Positions 1-12,632 are shown, numbered from the stretch's first letter. The stretch is 64,000 nt of DNA from Dichetophora obliterata (GCA_963920525.1 OY986438.1:195198962-195262961); one strand, 5' to 3'. Numbers and translations are program-made. Notes: generated from the letters alone by a model not told the origin.

Positions 1-1540
1 TTTTATTCATTATTAATTTTTTTAATTATCGTTTGGTTATTCATTATTTATTTTTTATTCTTTATTCATTTTTTATTCATTATTAATTTTGTATTCATTG
101 CTCATATGTTATTCATTATTAATTTTTATTCATTATTCTTTGGTTATTCATTATTTAGTTTTTATTCATTATTAAATATTTATTCATGATACTTAGATTA
201 TTTATTATTCATATGTTAATTATTATTAATTTTTATTCATTTTTCTTTTTTATCCATTATTCATTTTGTATTCATTTTTCATTTTTTATTAATAATTAAT
301 TTTGTATATTGTTTGGCTCTTGGTCTGCGATTCAATAAATAATAAGAAAAAAATACTCTTAAGATTTTTTTAATGATTATATTTTGTTGTTATTTTTCTC
401 AATATTTCGAGATATATACAATATCGAGATATATTATCAAAATAACAACAAAATATAATAATTAAAAAAATCCAGAGAGAAGTTTTTTATTATTATTTAT
501 TGAATCGCAGACTAGAGTCAAAACAATATATGTATACAACAACGAAATACTTAAAGTCAACTAATAAAATTCATAAAACAACAATAATTAATTATTTTTT
601 CATTTTTATGTTTTTATTCATTATTAGTTTGTTATTCATTATTAATTTGTTATTCATTATTAATTTGTTATTTATTATTATTTTTTTTCAGTGGTCATTT
701 TTTGTTCATTATTCTTTGGTTGTTCATTCTTAATTCATTATTCTTTTTTTGTTCATTAAATATTTGTTATTCATTTTTTTAACCATTGTTAATTTTTGTT
801 CATAATTAATTTTTTATTCATTATTAACTTTTGATTCATAATTCATTTGTTATTCATTTTTTCTTTTTATATATTATTAATTTTTTGTTCATTATCATTT
901 TTTATTCATTATTCCTTTGTTATTCAATTTTCTTTTTATCCATTATTCATTTTTATCATTATCATTTCTTTATTAATTATAAATTTCTTTTTTCATTTGT
1001 TATTCATTTTTTTCAATTATTCATTTTTTATTCATTATTCAGTTTTTATTAACTATCCGTTTTATTGTTTATTATTCATTTCTTAGTCATTATTCATTTT
1101 TTATTCATTATTCACTTGTTACTCATTATTATTTTTTATTCTTTATTCATTTTTTATTCATTATCCTTTGGTTATTCATTATTCATATTTTATTCATTAT
1201 TCATTTTTATTGATTATTTATTTGTTATTCATTATTCTTTAACTATTCATTATAAATTTTTCTTTTCATTATTCATTTGTTATTCATTATTTATTTTCTA
1301 TTTATTGGTCATTTTTTATTCGTTATTACTTTTTTATTCATTATTTTTTGGTTATTCATTATTTATTCTTTATTCATTATTTTTTTTTTCATTATTCATT
1401 TGTTATTCAGTTTTTGTTTATCCATTGTTCTTTTTATATTGATTATTCTTTTTTTATTCATTATTCATTTTTTATGCATTTCTTATTTCATATTCATTGT
1501 TCAGTTTTTATTTATTTTAGTCCTAAGCCATAAATAAAAA
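1..1540 (+). repeat. AT-rich satellite of TTATTCATTA-type units
   Basis: A degenerate tandem array built from variants of TTATTCATTATTCATTTT, with roughly 18-21 bases between recurrences. Frequent variants carry TTTGTTATTCATT or CTTTGGTTATTCATT. The array gives several overlapping frames rich in Phe, Ile, Tyr, His and Leu on the plus strand, which are composition artefacts and not genes. It runs off the left edge of the window, so its true length is unknown. A palindromic MITE interrupts it at 305-530. Confidence 0.85.
305..530. mobile_element. Palindromic MITE inside the satellite
   Basis: Two arms of roughly 95 bases are near reverse complements. The left arm starts TATATTGTTTGGCTCTTGG and the right arm ends GAGTCAAAACAATATA. 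Both share a core GTCTGCGATTCAATAAATAA and an inner TATATTTTGTTGTTATTTT. No coding sequence lies between them. The TA at each outer edge would fit a Tc1/mariner-type target site, but inside an AT-rich array this is weak evidence. A non-autonomous element that transposed into the satellite is the likeliest reading. Confidence 0.7.
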
Positions 1541-1690
1541 ATGAACAACAAACGAATAATGAGTAAAAAAAGTGTGAAAAAAGTATTAAGAGTGAAAAAA
1601 AAATTAATAATGAATAACAAATGAAAAATTATTAACGAATAAAAAATTATTAATAAATAAAGAAAGAATAATTAAAAATTCAGAATTTCT
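1541..1690 (-). repeat. Satellite continuation in opposite polarity
   Basis: From about 1541 the same unit appears as its reverse complement (AATAATGAATAACAAATG-type words), so the array changes direction at about 1525-1545. The inverted tail is more degenerate and fades into non-repetitive AT-rich DNA by about 1690. Confidence 0.65.
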
Positions 1691-2320
1691 TTGTGAATTT
1701 CATTAGTTGTGAATTGCATTCTTTGTAAATATCATTCAAATGAATAAAATAAGTTCAGCATTATTCTGAATAACAAAATTGAATAATTGAAATAATAATT
1801 AATAATTTTTTTAAAAATTAATGTGAATTAAAAATTTTATTTATAAATCAATTTTCCATTCATTGATTGCAATCTTATTTCGTTAAATACTGGTTCACTT
1901 TTTTGTGAATAAGACCAAATTGAATGTATTCTTTTGCAGCTCTGGCCATCAAGCTTAAAAAAAATTTCAATTAATTTTCTTGTCTCACCTTTTCTTTCAA
2001 ATTAATCGGTCACCTACTTAACCTACTTTGTAACCTGCACAAGACAGGAAAATAACTCAAAACTTAAGAGTTATGTTCTCGACTTTAGGGAGTCTTGGGT
2101 GTGTTATTGTCTTTGCAGCTTCTTCAAACAAGGATAAACACATATTATTATTATTATTATTACTTTTTTTAAAATTATTATATCTCCCCGGGTTAATCCT
2201 TGGTGATGAAATATATCACTACGTCATAATATTTTTCCCCTCTCAACATTTTTTCGGAACACACTCACCTCTTACCCGCCACCCTTCTGCTGATTTTAGT
2301 TTTTTATTTATACCAAATTA
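1691..2320. other. AT-rich spacer, no gene seen
   Basis: Contains short simple repeats, including a TTA run near 2144-2164, and no reading frame with recognisable protein similarity. An 82-codon frame starting near 2073 is low-complexity Leu/Phe and was not accepted. The segment at 2250-2290 resembles 2385-2430 as a diverged direct repeat, which links it to the inverted-repeat element that follows. Confidence 0.5.
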
Positions 2321-2324
2321 ACCC

Positions 2325-2550
2325 CTAGAGGACGCGGTCAAATATATGAAACGGTTCTATTATTTTTTACCTTTAACATTTCTTTGAAACACACCGACCA
2401 CATACTTGCCACTCTTATCCCCCATTCCGATACAACAAAGACAAAAATTTTTTTTTGTATTAGGACCCTAATAAGGGTGGCAAATTAAATGTAGGTGTGT
2501 TGCAAAGAATATTTGATTTAATAGGGCTATCTCATACATTTGAGCCCTAG
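2325..2550. repeat. Diverged inverted-repeat element
   Basis: The left arm begins CTAGAGGACGCGGTCAAAT and the right arm ends CATTTGAGCCCTAG. Between them ACATTTCTTTGAAACACACC on the left matches the reverse complement of GGTGTGTTGCAAAGAATAT on the right. The arms are about 100 bases each and clearly diverged. This is consistent with an old MITE or foldback. No target duplication could be assigned. Confidence 0.5.
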
Positions 2551-2829
2551 AAAGGTCACTTCAAAAATGATACTTTTGAAGGATGTAGACATTTAAGACT
2601 TTATCTTTAATGACTGACAAACAAAACTAAACATAGATACACTACTATCATAACATATCATAACATCAGTTAAGAACAAGATTTAATTATGAGAAATTTC
2701 AAGTTAAAACAACGTCATGACTAGAGAGGTAAGAAGGAAAGGCTTTAAAATTTTAATAGAGATATATAATAGGGTAAGGTGAAGGGTTTGAAAATCAAAT
2801 GCTTCAAAAACTTCTTGTCGGAATTTAGT

Positions 2830-4750
2830 TGCATAGTATTATGGCACTAACAGTGTCGATTATCAGGCAGTCGAAAATAAATTATTGTAGTGCCAAACTT
2901 AAAGCATCTCTTCCTCCTAAGGTTCTGTGGAGTAACCTTAAAAAGCTAAGCATTGGTAGTAGGCAAACCTCTGACTGCCCTATTGATCCAGACATTCTTA
3001 ATGATTTTTTTTTTCTCCTCAACACCAACTATCCACAAAATATATCTCTCGAATCTCCTGAGCCTCCTACGCAACAATGCTTTCAGTTTTCAACGGTTAC
3101 GGAAAATGATGTAGCAAAGTCTGCAATGAAAGTGAAATCGAATGCCGTTGGTGAAGATGGTTTAATATAAAATTTATTAAAATTATTTAAGCTCATGTTT
3201 TGAGCCCTCTTACACACATAATAAATTATTGCTTTACTACATCTTCCTTTCCTAGTTTTTGGAAAACTGCTTTAATAACACCTGTGGCAAAAAGACTACA
3301 GCTTCTGAACCAAGTGATTTTCGACCTATAAGTATCCTGTCGTCCCTATCAAAGGTTTGTGAAGCTATTATGGCTGACCAAATGTCATCTTTTTTAGCAC
3401 TAAATAATCTTTTATCTCCTCTTCAATCTGGGTTTCAGGCAGGTCACAGGTCCCTCAAAGTCTTGGATGACATTAGGTCCTTTTATGATGATGGTAAAGT
3501 AACTCTTCTTTGTCTGCTTGATTTCTCTAAAGCATTCGACACCGTTAATCATGCACTTCTTTGTCACAAGCTAAAATACTTTTATAGATTTAGTGAGAAT
3601 GCTGTAAACTATTGAATAGCTATTTAACAGGCAGGGTACAAAAAGTAAAAGTTAGTAGTAGGTTCTTGCAGCAGGAATTAGTTTGCAGTGGTATGTCCCA
3701 GGGATCCGTTCTTGGTCCACTTCTATTTTCATTATTTATCGATGACATTTTCAATACCTGCACATACGCGTCATTACATGCTTATGCTGATGACGTTTAG
3801 CTATACCTATCTGGTAAAACAAACCTTATGGAAGATTTGGTATATAAACTAAATGAAGATCTGAACATTATTTACCAGTGGGCTAAACAAAATTATCTTC
3901 AGTTAAATGCGTTAAAATTCATCACGGGGATATTCCTGATCTTTCAATTGGTGACAAGAACCTTAAACTTGTCAGTTGTGTTCGAAGTCTTGGCTTTAAA
4001 ATCAATTGTTCTCTCACGTACACAGATCACATTAACGATGTTGTCCGAAAAATATATTTCATCCTGCGGAACCTTAGATTGTCAGCTGATTATACACCAG
4101 TTGATACAAGACGCAAGCTTGTTGTTCAACTAATCCTTCCTGTGATCACATATGCTGAACTTGTCTACAGTAAATTAGATTCACGATCACAACATAAATT
4201 ACAAGTTGCGTGTAATCATGCTACGCGTTATGTATATGGACTGCGTACTCATGAACACTTAGCTCAATTTAAAAATTTGATACTTGGCTGTGACATTATA
4301 AGTTACTTAAATGCCAGGAATTGCATCTTTTTACAGAAACTAATTCAAATCAGAACGCCTAGATATTTATTTCAAAAATAAGAATTTTGCCAATCGTTAA
4401 GAATCCAAATGCTTGTTATTCCATGCTTTAATTTTTTTAATTCTACAAGATTCTACTCTTTCACTCAGTTTTCTTATCGTTACCTTCTTTTCTATTTTTC
4501 GTTTCTTTTTCTTGCTCTCTTAACTTAAACAAATAATTATAAATTGATTTAATTGTTTGTTAATTGTTTACTAATTTTTTCCACTATAATTTTTTAATTT
4601 AATTTAAACTATATGTATAATATAAATTTAATGTATTAATTTAATTTCACTAAATTCAAAATATATCTTGTTTTTAGACTTTGTACTGTAAAAGAACATA
4701 GTTCTTAATGTACTTATAATATAAAAACCCAATGAATTGAATTGAATTGA
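2830..4750 (+). mobile_element. 5'-truncated CR1-like non-LTR retrotransposon, copy A (pseudogene)
   Basis: Translated pieces match the better copy at 28.4-31.1 kb along its length. A segment containing KSNAVGEDG (near 3150) is followed by DFRPISILSSLSKV, then LLCLLDFSKAFDTVNHALL with the first catalytic Asp, then MSQGSVLGPLLFSLFIDDIF. Next comes HAYADDV (near 3785), and finally a C-terminal tail with a VDTRRKLV motif. The frame shifts repeatedly and has in-frame stops, for example right after YADDV, so it is dead. The endonuclease region is missing. The 3' end carries short GAATT-type repeats near 4735-4750. Clade placement within the CR1/L2 group is tentative. Confidence 0.8.
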
Positions 4751-4984
4751 AATAAAAAATTACTTTAACTTTCTTTAACGAAATTTTGCTAGGGTTTTGG
4801 TAATTGTGCTTAGGAATAATAAAGTTCATGCTTCTTTTTGACCTACAGAACTTTAGCTTTTCGAAGAGATAACTAGGATTACACGTGCGTATAATTTTGT
4901 GTAAGAAGATGCAATATCTTTCTGAAAATAGCTTGTCAAGCTATTTAACAACAGCTGGTTAGTGAAATGTGAAATATGGTCAAA

Positions 4985-5190
4985 CCTTCGAAAGCCTTAA
5001 ACGTAGCGAGCAATGTTAATTAGTGCAATTTGCATGTTATGCGACAATCTTGAGTCGAGATCACTGTCAACATATCCTGCGGAAGTAATTATTGGTAGCA
5101 ACAACTGCAGGGCCAATTTCTTTTTCGTTTTTACAGGCACCACAGCTGCAGTTATTCGTAGGTTTCTGAGAACAAATCTATTCTCCATTT
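4985..5190 (-). pseudogene. Small antisense fragment of the same CR1-like family
   Basis: The minus strand encodes about 60 residues beginning LRNLRITAAVVPVKTKKKL and continuing LLLPIITSAGYVDSDLDSR, ending NIARYV. This corresponds to the C-terminal domain of the elements at 2.8 and 28.4 kb (LRNLRMSAQFTPVDTRRKL, IIPIITYSEIIYSKLDS, NHATRYV). It is a short internal relic in the opposite orientation to copy A only about 250 bases away, so it may be an inverted duplication or a separate insertion. Confidence 0.7.
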
Positions 5191-5199
5191 ATTCTCCAT

Positions 5200-6960
5200 G
5201 TTTTTGGTTTGGCAAATTACAATATAAAAGCAATTAGATGTGATAATCTTTATTGAAAATATTTTAAGCAGTTGAACTTCTTTTTTTGAAATTTTGTTTA
5301 AACAAGAGTTATCTATATATTATAACGCAAACAAAAAAATGTGGTACCATTTTACCCGTGTTAACGTCAGCATATTCACAAAAATCTTACATCGTTGGAA
5401 AAGTATTTTCGAATACATTTACAGAATATAATTTTTATTCGAATAAGTTGTCATTAAGATAGATAAAACTAAGCAAATGTAAAAACCTTTTTTCCCAATG
5501 GGACAGTGGAAACCAATAGCAGCACAGCTTTGTTGAACATCGTTGCTCTAGCATACACGAGAGAGAAGAGAGAGAACAGAGTGACCCAGAACACTTCAAC
5601 GGAGCTGTGTGGCATTGTTGTTGTTGATGTTTCTTAATTACTCTCTCAAACTGTTAACCTGAATAGAATGAAGTAATTTTATTCAATGAGCCCAGTGGTA
5701 AATAGACACATGACGTTATTAGTCAAAAGTATTTATCAATGTAATGTTTTTAAACTTTAATAAACGTTTTTCAATAAAAATTAAAAAAAAATAAGAGACA
5801 AATCGATTTTGATATGGTCGAACTTCGACCACAGGCGATATTAGTATTTCCTAATAAAGCCTTATTTCCTTATTGTTCGTGGTGGTTTAAAGCTAGTTCA
5901 AAAGTCTTAAAATTTATAAGCGGAATTTTAGTTTTGATTTGTCTGCTCTAGTTTTTTATACGATTTTATCAGATATTACTACACACTGTTAACAACAACA
6001 ATAACAATATTAACAGCTGGAATAATCAAGACCGTTTTAGCAACAAAACTAATATAAAAATATTCATCCACGGCGGTTATCATAAAGTTTTAGATTTAAT
6101 AGCTACGCGCGCGGTTTCCTCGGTTCAAGCGGTTGATGCCCCAATTGCGTCATATAATGTGCAATAATAAATTGACGTTTCATACCTTCAGTGTATTGGC
6201 AGAAGGACACTCAAGCACAAACATGTGAGTATGTATTTGAAATTTATGTCATGCATCTGTGTGTGGGTAGATGTGTCTGTGTGTGTGTGCAGAAGATAAT
6301 CATACAATTGCTTTGTATGGACGCAAGCGGCACTTTTATATAATTGCATATTGAATAAAATATGTAACAATAGAACTGCACCGAAGCTTACACTTATGCA
6401 CATAGCTTGTGCTTGCAACGCTGAGTATGATGTTGATAACGACGACGATGGCGATGATGATTATTATGATGTTACGAACGGAACCAAGTCGCGCATATAT
6501 GATTTGGTCTTTTGCAACTACTCCTTGCATGCAAGCTTTTAACTTTTCTCCCCTTCACCACTTTCGTGCTCTTGCTTCCAACAACTATGTGCTGAAATAA
6601 TGCCAAATGTATGTCGCTACATCACATATTCCTTGAATTCATTTTTGCAATTTTTGCATAATATATTTTTTTATATATTTTTTTTTTTTTTTTTTTTTGT
6701 CTGGGTAAATCAGTTTTTCTTGCCCGTTGTCTGTCACTTATTTTTAATATTGATATATAAACATAGATTTGCATTAAATAATGAGCAGTGTTTGTGCAAA
6801 GATAGCTTAATGTTCAACATAAATGGCTTTAGTGTTCAGATACTTTTCAGCTAAATGCAATGCAAAGAAATAGTAAAAAAAAACTGGCATATTAAAGAGG
6901 TACAAAGAAAACAAATAAAAGAAACAAAAAGTGGTAGAAAGTAGCATAGGAGTCAGAGGT
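5200..6960. other. AT-rich spacer with simple repeats, no gene seen
   Basis: Holds a (TG)n tract near 6265-6292, GAT/GAC-type triplets at 6425-6475 and a long T run at 6677-6700. Short frames here are low-complexity and have no recognisable domain. Confidence 0.5.
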
Positions 6961-6966
6961 AGGATA

Positions 6967-7037
6967 GATCTGTGGTCACAAGGAATAACGACTAAACTCA
7001 TAGTATCGTAAAAAACGATATTTTAATAGCTACGACC
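6967..7037 (+). repeat. Dispersed repeat, copy 1
   Basis: This stretch, starting ATCTGTGGTCACAAGG and ending with ACGATATTTTAATAGC, recurs in the same orientation at 32904-32980 (ATCTGTGGTCATAAAA ... ACGATATATTAATTGC). Shared blocks include ACGACTAAACTCA and TCGTAA. The element type is unknown. Confidence 0.55.
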
Positions 7038-7384
7038 AACGAGTATATATCTATAAGAGTTTTCACTCGTCGCTCGTTATTTTTTGCTCGCTAATATTAG
7101 CCATCCATCGACAGAACAGGATATTTTGATGAGACATTTATTTTATACCCCTTCAAAAGTGCGAGTTTGTTTACATTTTGTTTTCTATATTTTGATCATT
7201 TTGGCTGCGTGCACAAGGAATGTTTCTTCTTATTTGAATATCTGAAGAAATATTGCAAATATTATGAATGAAAATAAAATTTTACAGCTTCTTTTTTGCA
7301 TGTGCATGGTTGCCGAATTTATTTTGTTTCCAGCTGGACATTTTTGTTGTAGCTATATTTTGGTTGCTGCTGCAGAGAACGATT

Positions 7385-8045
7385 TTTAGATATTTCATTC
7401 CAGTAGAATCATTGCGGCTCCAAAAAGTCTCGTGTTACTGTGCAAATCTTTCATAGTACGATCGAGTGACTTCAATTATCGCTTGTATGCCATTGAGCAT
7501 TCGTCCCAGATGATAATCGTAGAACTTTGCAACACTTTCGTCATTGCGGAAACGTCATCTGAAACGTTGCATGTCGTTCTGTCAGTCAGTTGGAGATTCA
7601 ACGACAGTTTCAGCGCAGAATGTGCCGTTCGACCACCTTCCAATAACGTGGCTGCAATCCCAGAAGAGGCAACTGCCAGCGCGATTTCTACCGTCGAACG
7701 AACCGAAGAGGCCAGCAGAAGTGAAATAAGAAACTGTTTGCCAATTGCGCCAGGCGCGTCGAGGAAGAAAATTTATTTTCTTTTGGTCATTAATCGATTT
7801 CATCAAAGTTTCGTAAACATCCTATTGCTGAAGAGTCAACAACGGAACGTTTGTTTGAACTAACTGACTCAAATCGTCTCGAATATATTCTCGCTCGCAC
7901 TCCAATTTGATGGATTTAATGCACCGCGCATTGCACGATTGGATGTTGGCATACCCAATTGGCACAACAAACTGCCATCTTCATGCATTGCGACTACATA
8001 AGCCAATGGTTGATCTTCAGATTGAAGACTGGTTGAGCACTAGGG
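7385..8045 (-). pseudogene. Helitron-type PIF1-like DNA helicase fragment (pseudogene)
   Basis: Reading the minus strand gives helicase motifs in the order expected for Helitron Rep/helicase proteins. Upstream is a CQLGMPTSNRAM segment, then DDLSQLVQTNVPLLT. A degenerate Walker A loop DAPGAIGKQFL follows (consensus GGTGKT), then ALAVASSGIAATLLEGG and RTAHSALKL. The Walker B-like motif is IIIWDECSMA, and the tail is LDRTMKDL near 7440. At least two frame changes and several stops break it, for example TAG after TLQQ and TAA after AYKR. The Rep nuclease and the remaining helicase motifs are absent. Cellular PIF1 is unlikely: the GIAATLLEGGRTAHSALKLPLN-type block is typical of Helitrons. It is unclear whether it relates to the non-coding Helitrons elsewhere in the window. 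A 143-codon plus-strand frame at 7432-7863 is its shadow. Confidence 0.8.
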
Positions 8046-8049
8046 CGTA

Positions 8050-8755
8050 TCGAAAAATTTAGATCGCTGTCTAAGAGGTATCAAAAGTTGCATGGGGTTT
8101 TTTTTTTTGATTCGCCCGGAGGTATGAAATCTTCCAAAGATACGTATACCCGTCCTATACGCATGCACGATTCACATTCTAAAATCTGCCCGAATCAGCC
8201 GGGACAGACAGAATGCACCTACGTACTAAACATACCCCCTATTGGCAATTAGGATTTTCCACTAAGCACATTAATTGGCTTTTCAGCGGAATTTAAAAAT
8301 TGAATATATGTAAACGCGTATTTAAGTATACTTGATTCTATATAAATAAGCAACATCGTATTAAATAATAGTAATTATCAATTAAAGGTACCCGAAAAAC
8401 TATCAAAAACACTAAACTCATTTTAACTGGTTTGCGGCCAAGGACCTACGTGGAAATGAGGTAAATCTCATATCCGCCAAATCAAAATCCCAATTAGTTG
8501 GATATGCATTTGGGCCAACGCAGGCATAAGCTTGTATGGAAAAGAGATATACTCTGGCACACCAATCCAGGTGATAATGTGAGTTCAGTCTAATTTCAAA
8601 TCAGGAAACCACGTGAGCACGTAAATCCCAATTCGATTAAAAATTAAATTATTATATAATTAAAAAGTAAGTTTTAAACACGATTCATATTTGATGGTGC
8701 TTACTTTATAAAACATAATATCGAGACAAAAAAGAGAAACAGAACAATCTCAATT
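8050..8755. other. Spacer, nothing recognised
   Basis: No coding similarity or clear repeat structure was seen. A T run lies at 8099-8109. Part of the right side may be untranslated 3' sequence of the CR1 element that follows, whose end I could not define exactly. Confidence 0.4.
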
Positions 8756-8813
8756 ACCAATATTATATTGTTATAAAACTGCGTTAGGTATAATAGGATG
8801 AAGTTAAATTGAT

Positions 8814-11673
8814 TTAGTTATTTAAATGTAATATAATTTTCCGTTTTAAGACGTCTACCGAATCAGAAAAATTAATCATGTTGAAGTTATCATTGAAATC
8901 ACTGCACATACATCGTAAAGGTTCATGAAGAGCGTAATTAGAACTGCACTGACTCAACTTGAAAAACAGAAAATGTCTAGTTCCTCTCCTTGGGATGTTA
9001 AAATTTAGAGCTGAGATTAGATATTCCAAATTAATCTCGCCACGAAGTAATTTATACAGAAACATGACATTAATCATCATTCTTCTGCTTCTTAGGGAAG
9101 GTAGTAAAATAATTTTAAGGCGTATTTCATACGATGGAAGCATAATATTGGGGTTCCAACGACTATGACGTAAAGCAAAAAGTAAAGACTATTTTTGAAC
9201 GGATTCTATGGCGTCGATGTAGACATTATATTGTGGGTTCCATACGGCTGATGCATATTCAAGAATTGGCCTTACGAGAGAGGTATATAATAATTTAGTA
9301 GTAAAGGGATCACTGAATTCTTTAGCCCATCTTTTAATGAAACCAAGGACTCCTCTTGCCTTATTTATCACCATATTAACGTGGAGATTGAAGCGAAGTT
9401 TTGAATCCATAATAACACCAAGATCGAGAAAACTGAAAACTATTTCTAAGTTAGTGTTATTTATAGTGTAATTTATGTTACTAGCAGATCTTCGCGAGAA
9501 TGTCATTTGCTTACATTTTTTTAAGTTGATATTAAATATATTTAAGCTACACCAGTCCACAAGTCTATTTAGATCAGATTGTAAAAGATGTCGTTCTTCG
9601 GGTGATTTGTAACAAAGAAAAAGTTTCACGTCGTCAGCGTACATTAAGACGTTACAGTGTTTTATTACCGAAGGAAGATCATTAGTGAATAGTAAAAACA
9701 AAACCGGTCCAAGATGACTGCCCTGAGGAACGCCAGAAGTGACGGAAATACTTTTTGAAAGAGAATTCTTATATAAAACCTTTTGAGTACATCTAGATAA
9801 ATACGAATTTATTCAATTTAATAATGTGACAGGAAACCCAATAAGGTGGAGTTTTTTCAAAAGGAGATTATGATTAACACTGTCGAAAGCTTTGCTAAAG
9901 TCCGTATAAATAACATCAGTCTGCAGTCCCAAAGTAAAACCATTTATAAATGGTAAAACACGCGTAGTAAACTCTAAGAGGTTTGTTGTAGTGGACTTAC
10001 CCTTCAGAAAACCATGTTAAAAGACAGAAATGGTGGAAGACACGGAGTGGGTTAATTGATCAGTTATGATTTTCTCAAATTACTTAGGGATTGCACTTAA
10101 TTTTGCGATTCCTCGATAGTTAGAAACATCTATCTTGGAGCCAGATTTATAAAGGGGTATAATATAAGAATCCTAGGAAAATAACCACTATGCAAGGAAA
10201 TATTAAAAATGTTGGCTAGAGGAGTACACAGGCTTGTAGCACATTGCTTTAAAATACAGCTTGGAATTTTATCAGGGCCGGTCGTAAAAGAAGATTTTAC
10301 TTGTCGAAGATAACACATAACAATATTTGGGTCCATTACAGGAGTTTCAAAAGAGTTAACTGGCGGGAGAAAAGGTTACACCGTGCCAGTATTAAATGGT
10401 ATATCGGAGTAAGTTGATTTAAAGAACTTTGCAAACATGTTAGAAATCACATTGTCACAAGATGGTTCTTTCTGATTGAATTTCATAAGGGGTGGAAAAC
10501 TGGAGGCTTAACGTTTTGAGTTAACAAAACTATAGAAAAGTTTTGGATCATCTTTTAATTGAGATTTTATGTTAATTGTATAAGCAGAATAGCATTGTTT
10601 ATTTAATAGTTGATATCTATAACGACAAGAAGAATAGGAAGCAAAGTCTAAACTAGAACCAGATATTTTATATCATTTAAATAAACGATTTTTTAAATTT
10701 TTAAGTGCCTTTAGATAATTTGTTAGCCAGGGTGGATTTAAAGGATTGGAGAAACACCTTTTTTTTGGGACGGACAATAAGAAACACCTTTGCAGAGTAT
10801 CATTGAAAAACTGTACAGAAGACTCGACGTCATAATATGAATATGATGTTCCGCTAGTTAAAATTGGAGACCAATCAGTCTGCAAAAGTAAGGAATTAAG
10901 TTTTACATAGTCCGTTTTCTTAAAATTATTAACTTTTTTATTTCGCGCATCAGAAGTTACTATATCTTCTTTTTCGTGGGGGAGTAAAACTGTTATTTCA
11001 AGAGTTGGATGATGTACATCTTCTGGAAGAGATACGGGATTCAAACAATGGAGATTAACAGTAGTGCATCTATCTACAAATACAAGGTCTAGGGTTCTGT
11101 GGTTTATATTGAAAATATCATTGACTTGTTGAAGACACAGATCAGACAGCTTATCTAAGAAGTCATTTATCCAATCACTATTGGAAACAGGAGTAAGAAA
11201 TGAAAAATTGTCATACGATCTCCAAGTCACAAAAGGTAGGTTAAAATCACCCAGCACAATAAGAACGTCTTTATTTTTTAACAAATTATGAACTTTTTCG
11301 ATGGCGTGTAAGTGTTTTAAATACATTGTTAAGTCACATTTAGGAGGAATGTAAGAGCAGGTAACATAAATAATACCATTATTTAATTTAACTGCAACAC
11401 AAATGAACTCAATGTCATTGGTGTCAAGAATTGTCAATTCTTCAGATACAAGCGAGTTTTGAACAGCTATCAAAACACCACCACCGATCTTATCATGACG
11501 ATCTTTACGAAAAATTTGATATTTATTGCACATTATTTCAGAATTTCAGATATTAGAGCGAAGCCAAGTCTCTGTAAAAATTATAATGTTATATTCAAAA
11601 TCAAAACTGTTTATGAAAATATCGGAAAGTTTGGAGTTAAGACCCCTGACATTTTGATACACAAGCTCTAATT
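8814..11673 (-). pseudogene. CR1-clade ORF2: endonuclease-reverse transcriptase, broken
   Basis: The endonuclease begins LELVYQNVRGLNSKLSDIF near 11673 and continues through TETWLRS. One in-frame TGA follows, then a 286-codon open stretch (11533-10673) with GGGVLIAV, LVVLGDFN-like VLGDFNLPF and HRTLDLVFVDR. The reverse transcriptase is split over several frames: LRQVKSSFTTGPDKIPS (10300), YTDFSKAFDSVNH with the first catalytic Asp (near 9895), then SGVPQGSHLGPVLF-like and MYADDVKLF (near 9640). Thumb and C-terminal parts follow, ending near 8814. Function in life would be nicking and target-primed reverse transcription; with these lesions it cannot make a full protein. Confidence 0.85.
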
Positions 11674-11688
11674 TAGACTTGCGGTTTA

Positions 11689-12632
11689 TTAATCGTTTTT
11701 TGGATGAGATTCAGGGCTATTTCGGAGACACGGCAAATGTCCAACATTTACCGGTCTTGGATTGCTTTTAAATTTAAATTCGCGTACAATTGTGTTAGGC
11801 GTCCAAAAGTTTACATCAACTATGGAATTAAATAAATTTTCAGGAACTGTTAATCTAAAAGAAGTAATCGATCTTACATTTGAATATTTGAATTTATGAA
11901 CCGAAAGATGCAAGGAACAATTCAACTTTGATTTAATGAAAAAATCTATGTCAACCTCTATTGTATCCGCAGCTAAGCGAGAAACAAAGATTGATTTAGT
12001 TGGTGGAATTGCAATGATTGGCTTAGGTGGAACAGAAACCTGAGTAGTAAGAGGAATAACCTGGGAATCGACTAAAGTTGGTGAAAGAGAAACAGTTTGG
12101 GCATAAGACATGACTGGCAATGAAGGTGGAGGTGCCAGCACTGGCAAAGGAGCAGAAATCGATATGTTTGCTGTATTTGAAGTAGAAGTTAAAATAGGTG
12201 GAGGGGCTGTTATACCAATGTCATCAGCAATGTCATGTACAGAAGAATGTAGAGTTGGAGTTGAATTCGTTTTTTGCTTACTATGCAAAGACATGTGTTT
12301 TTTTTTCTTTTGGGAGAAGGAATTGACTCTTCAATATATTTAAAATCGTCGAAAAGAGACTGATATTTGAAAAATTTTGCGGAAAGCGAAGAAAGTTCCT
12401 TACTTATTTCAGAGAAGCCTTGCTTTGTCTGCTTGAAAAGCTTGTAGAAGTTGATGTCAGCCAATCTACATTTCTCGCAAGACCATCGCAACCCTTTACC
12501 TTCCTCAATACAATCCGCAACTCGGCCTGTCACGCCTGCACATTTGGTATGAACAGCATTATCACATAACCAGCATGATAAAAGCCGCTCAGTTTCACCC
12601 CTTACAGAGCAGCCAGGCTTAGCATAAATCAT
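11689..12632 (-). pseudogene. CR1-clade ORF1 with PHD finger, one frameshift
   Basis: A likely start ATG at 12632-12630 opens MIYAKPGCSVRGETERLL. The PHD-like Cys/His pattern follows: GC, SCWLC, VHTKC and WSCEKC within about 60 residues. Then comes a Lys/Ser-rich linker and a Pro/Thr/Val-rich region (near 12200-12000). The C-terminal half is basic and ends at 11689. The frame changes in a run of nine A (minus strand; T at 12298-12306). Upstream of the run the frame is 12632-12307, and downstream it continues from about 12294. ORF1 proteins of this kind bind element RNA; the PHD finger presumably recognises chromatin, which is inference. Confidence 0.8.

Noticed and set aside
500..1537. Overlapping plus-strand frames of 60-125 codons
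   Set aside because: They are translations of the TTATTCATT satellite in all three frames: only Phe, Ile, Leu, Tyr, His and Ser, no start context and no domain.
7432..7863. A 143-codon plus-strand reading frame
   Set aside because: The opposite strand encodes recognisable helicase motifs over the same bases; the plus frame is a shadow.
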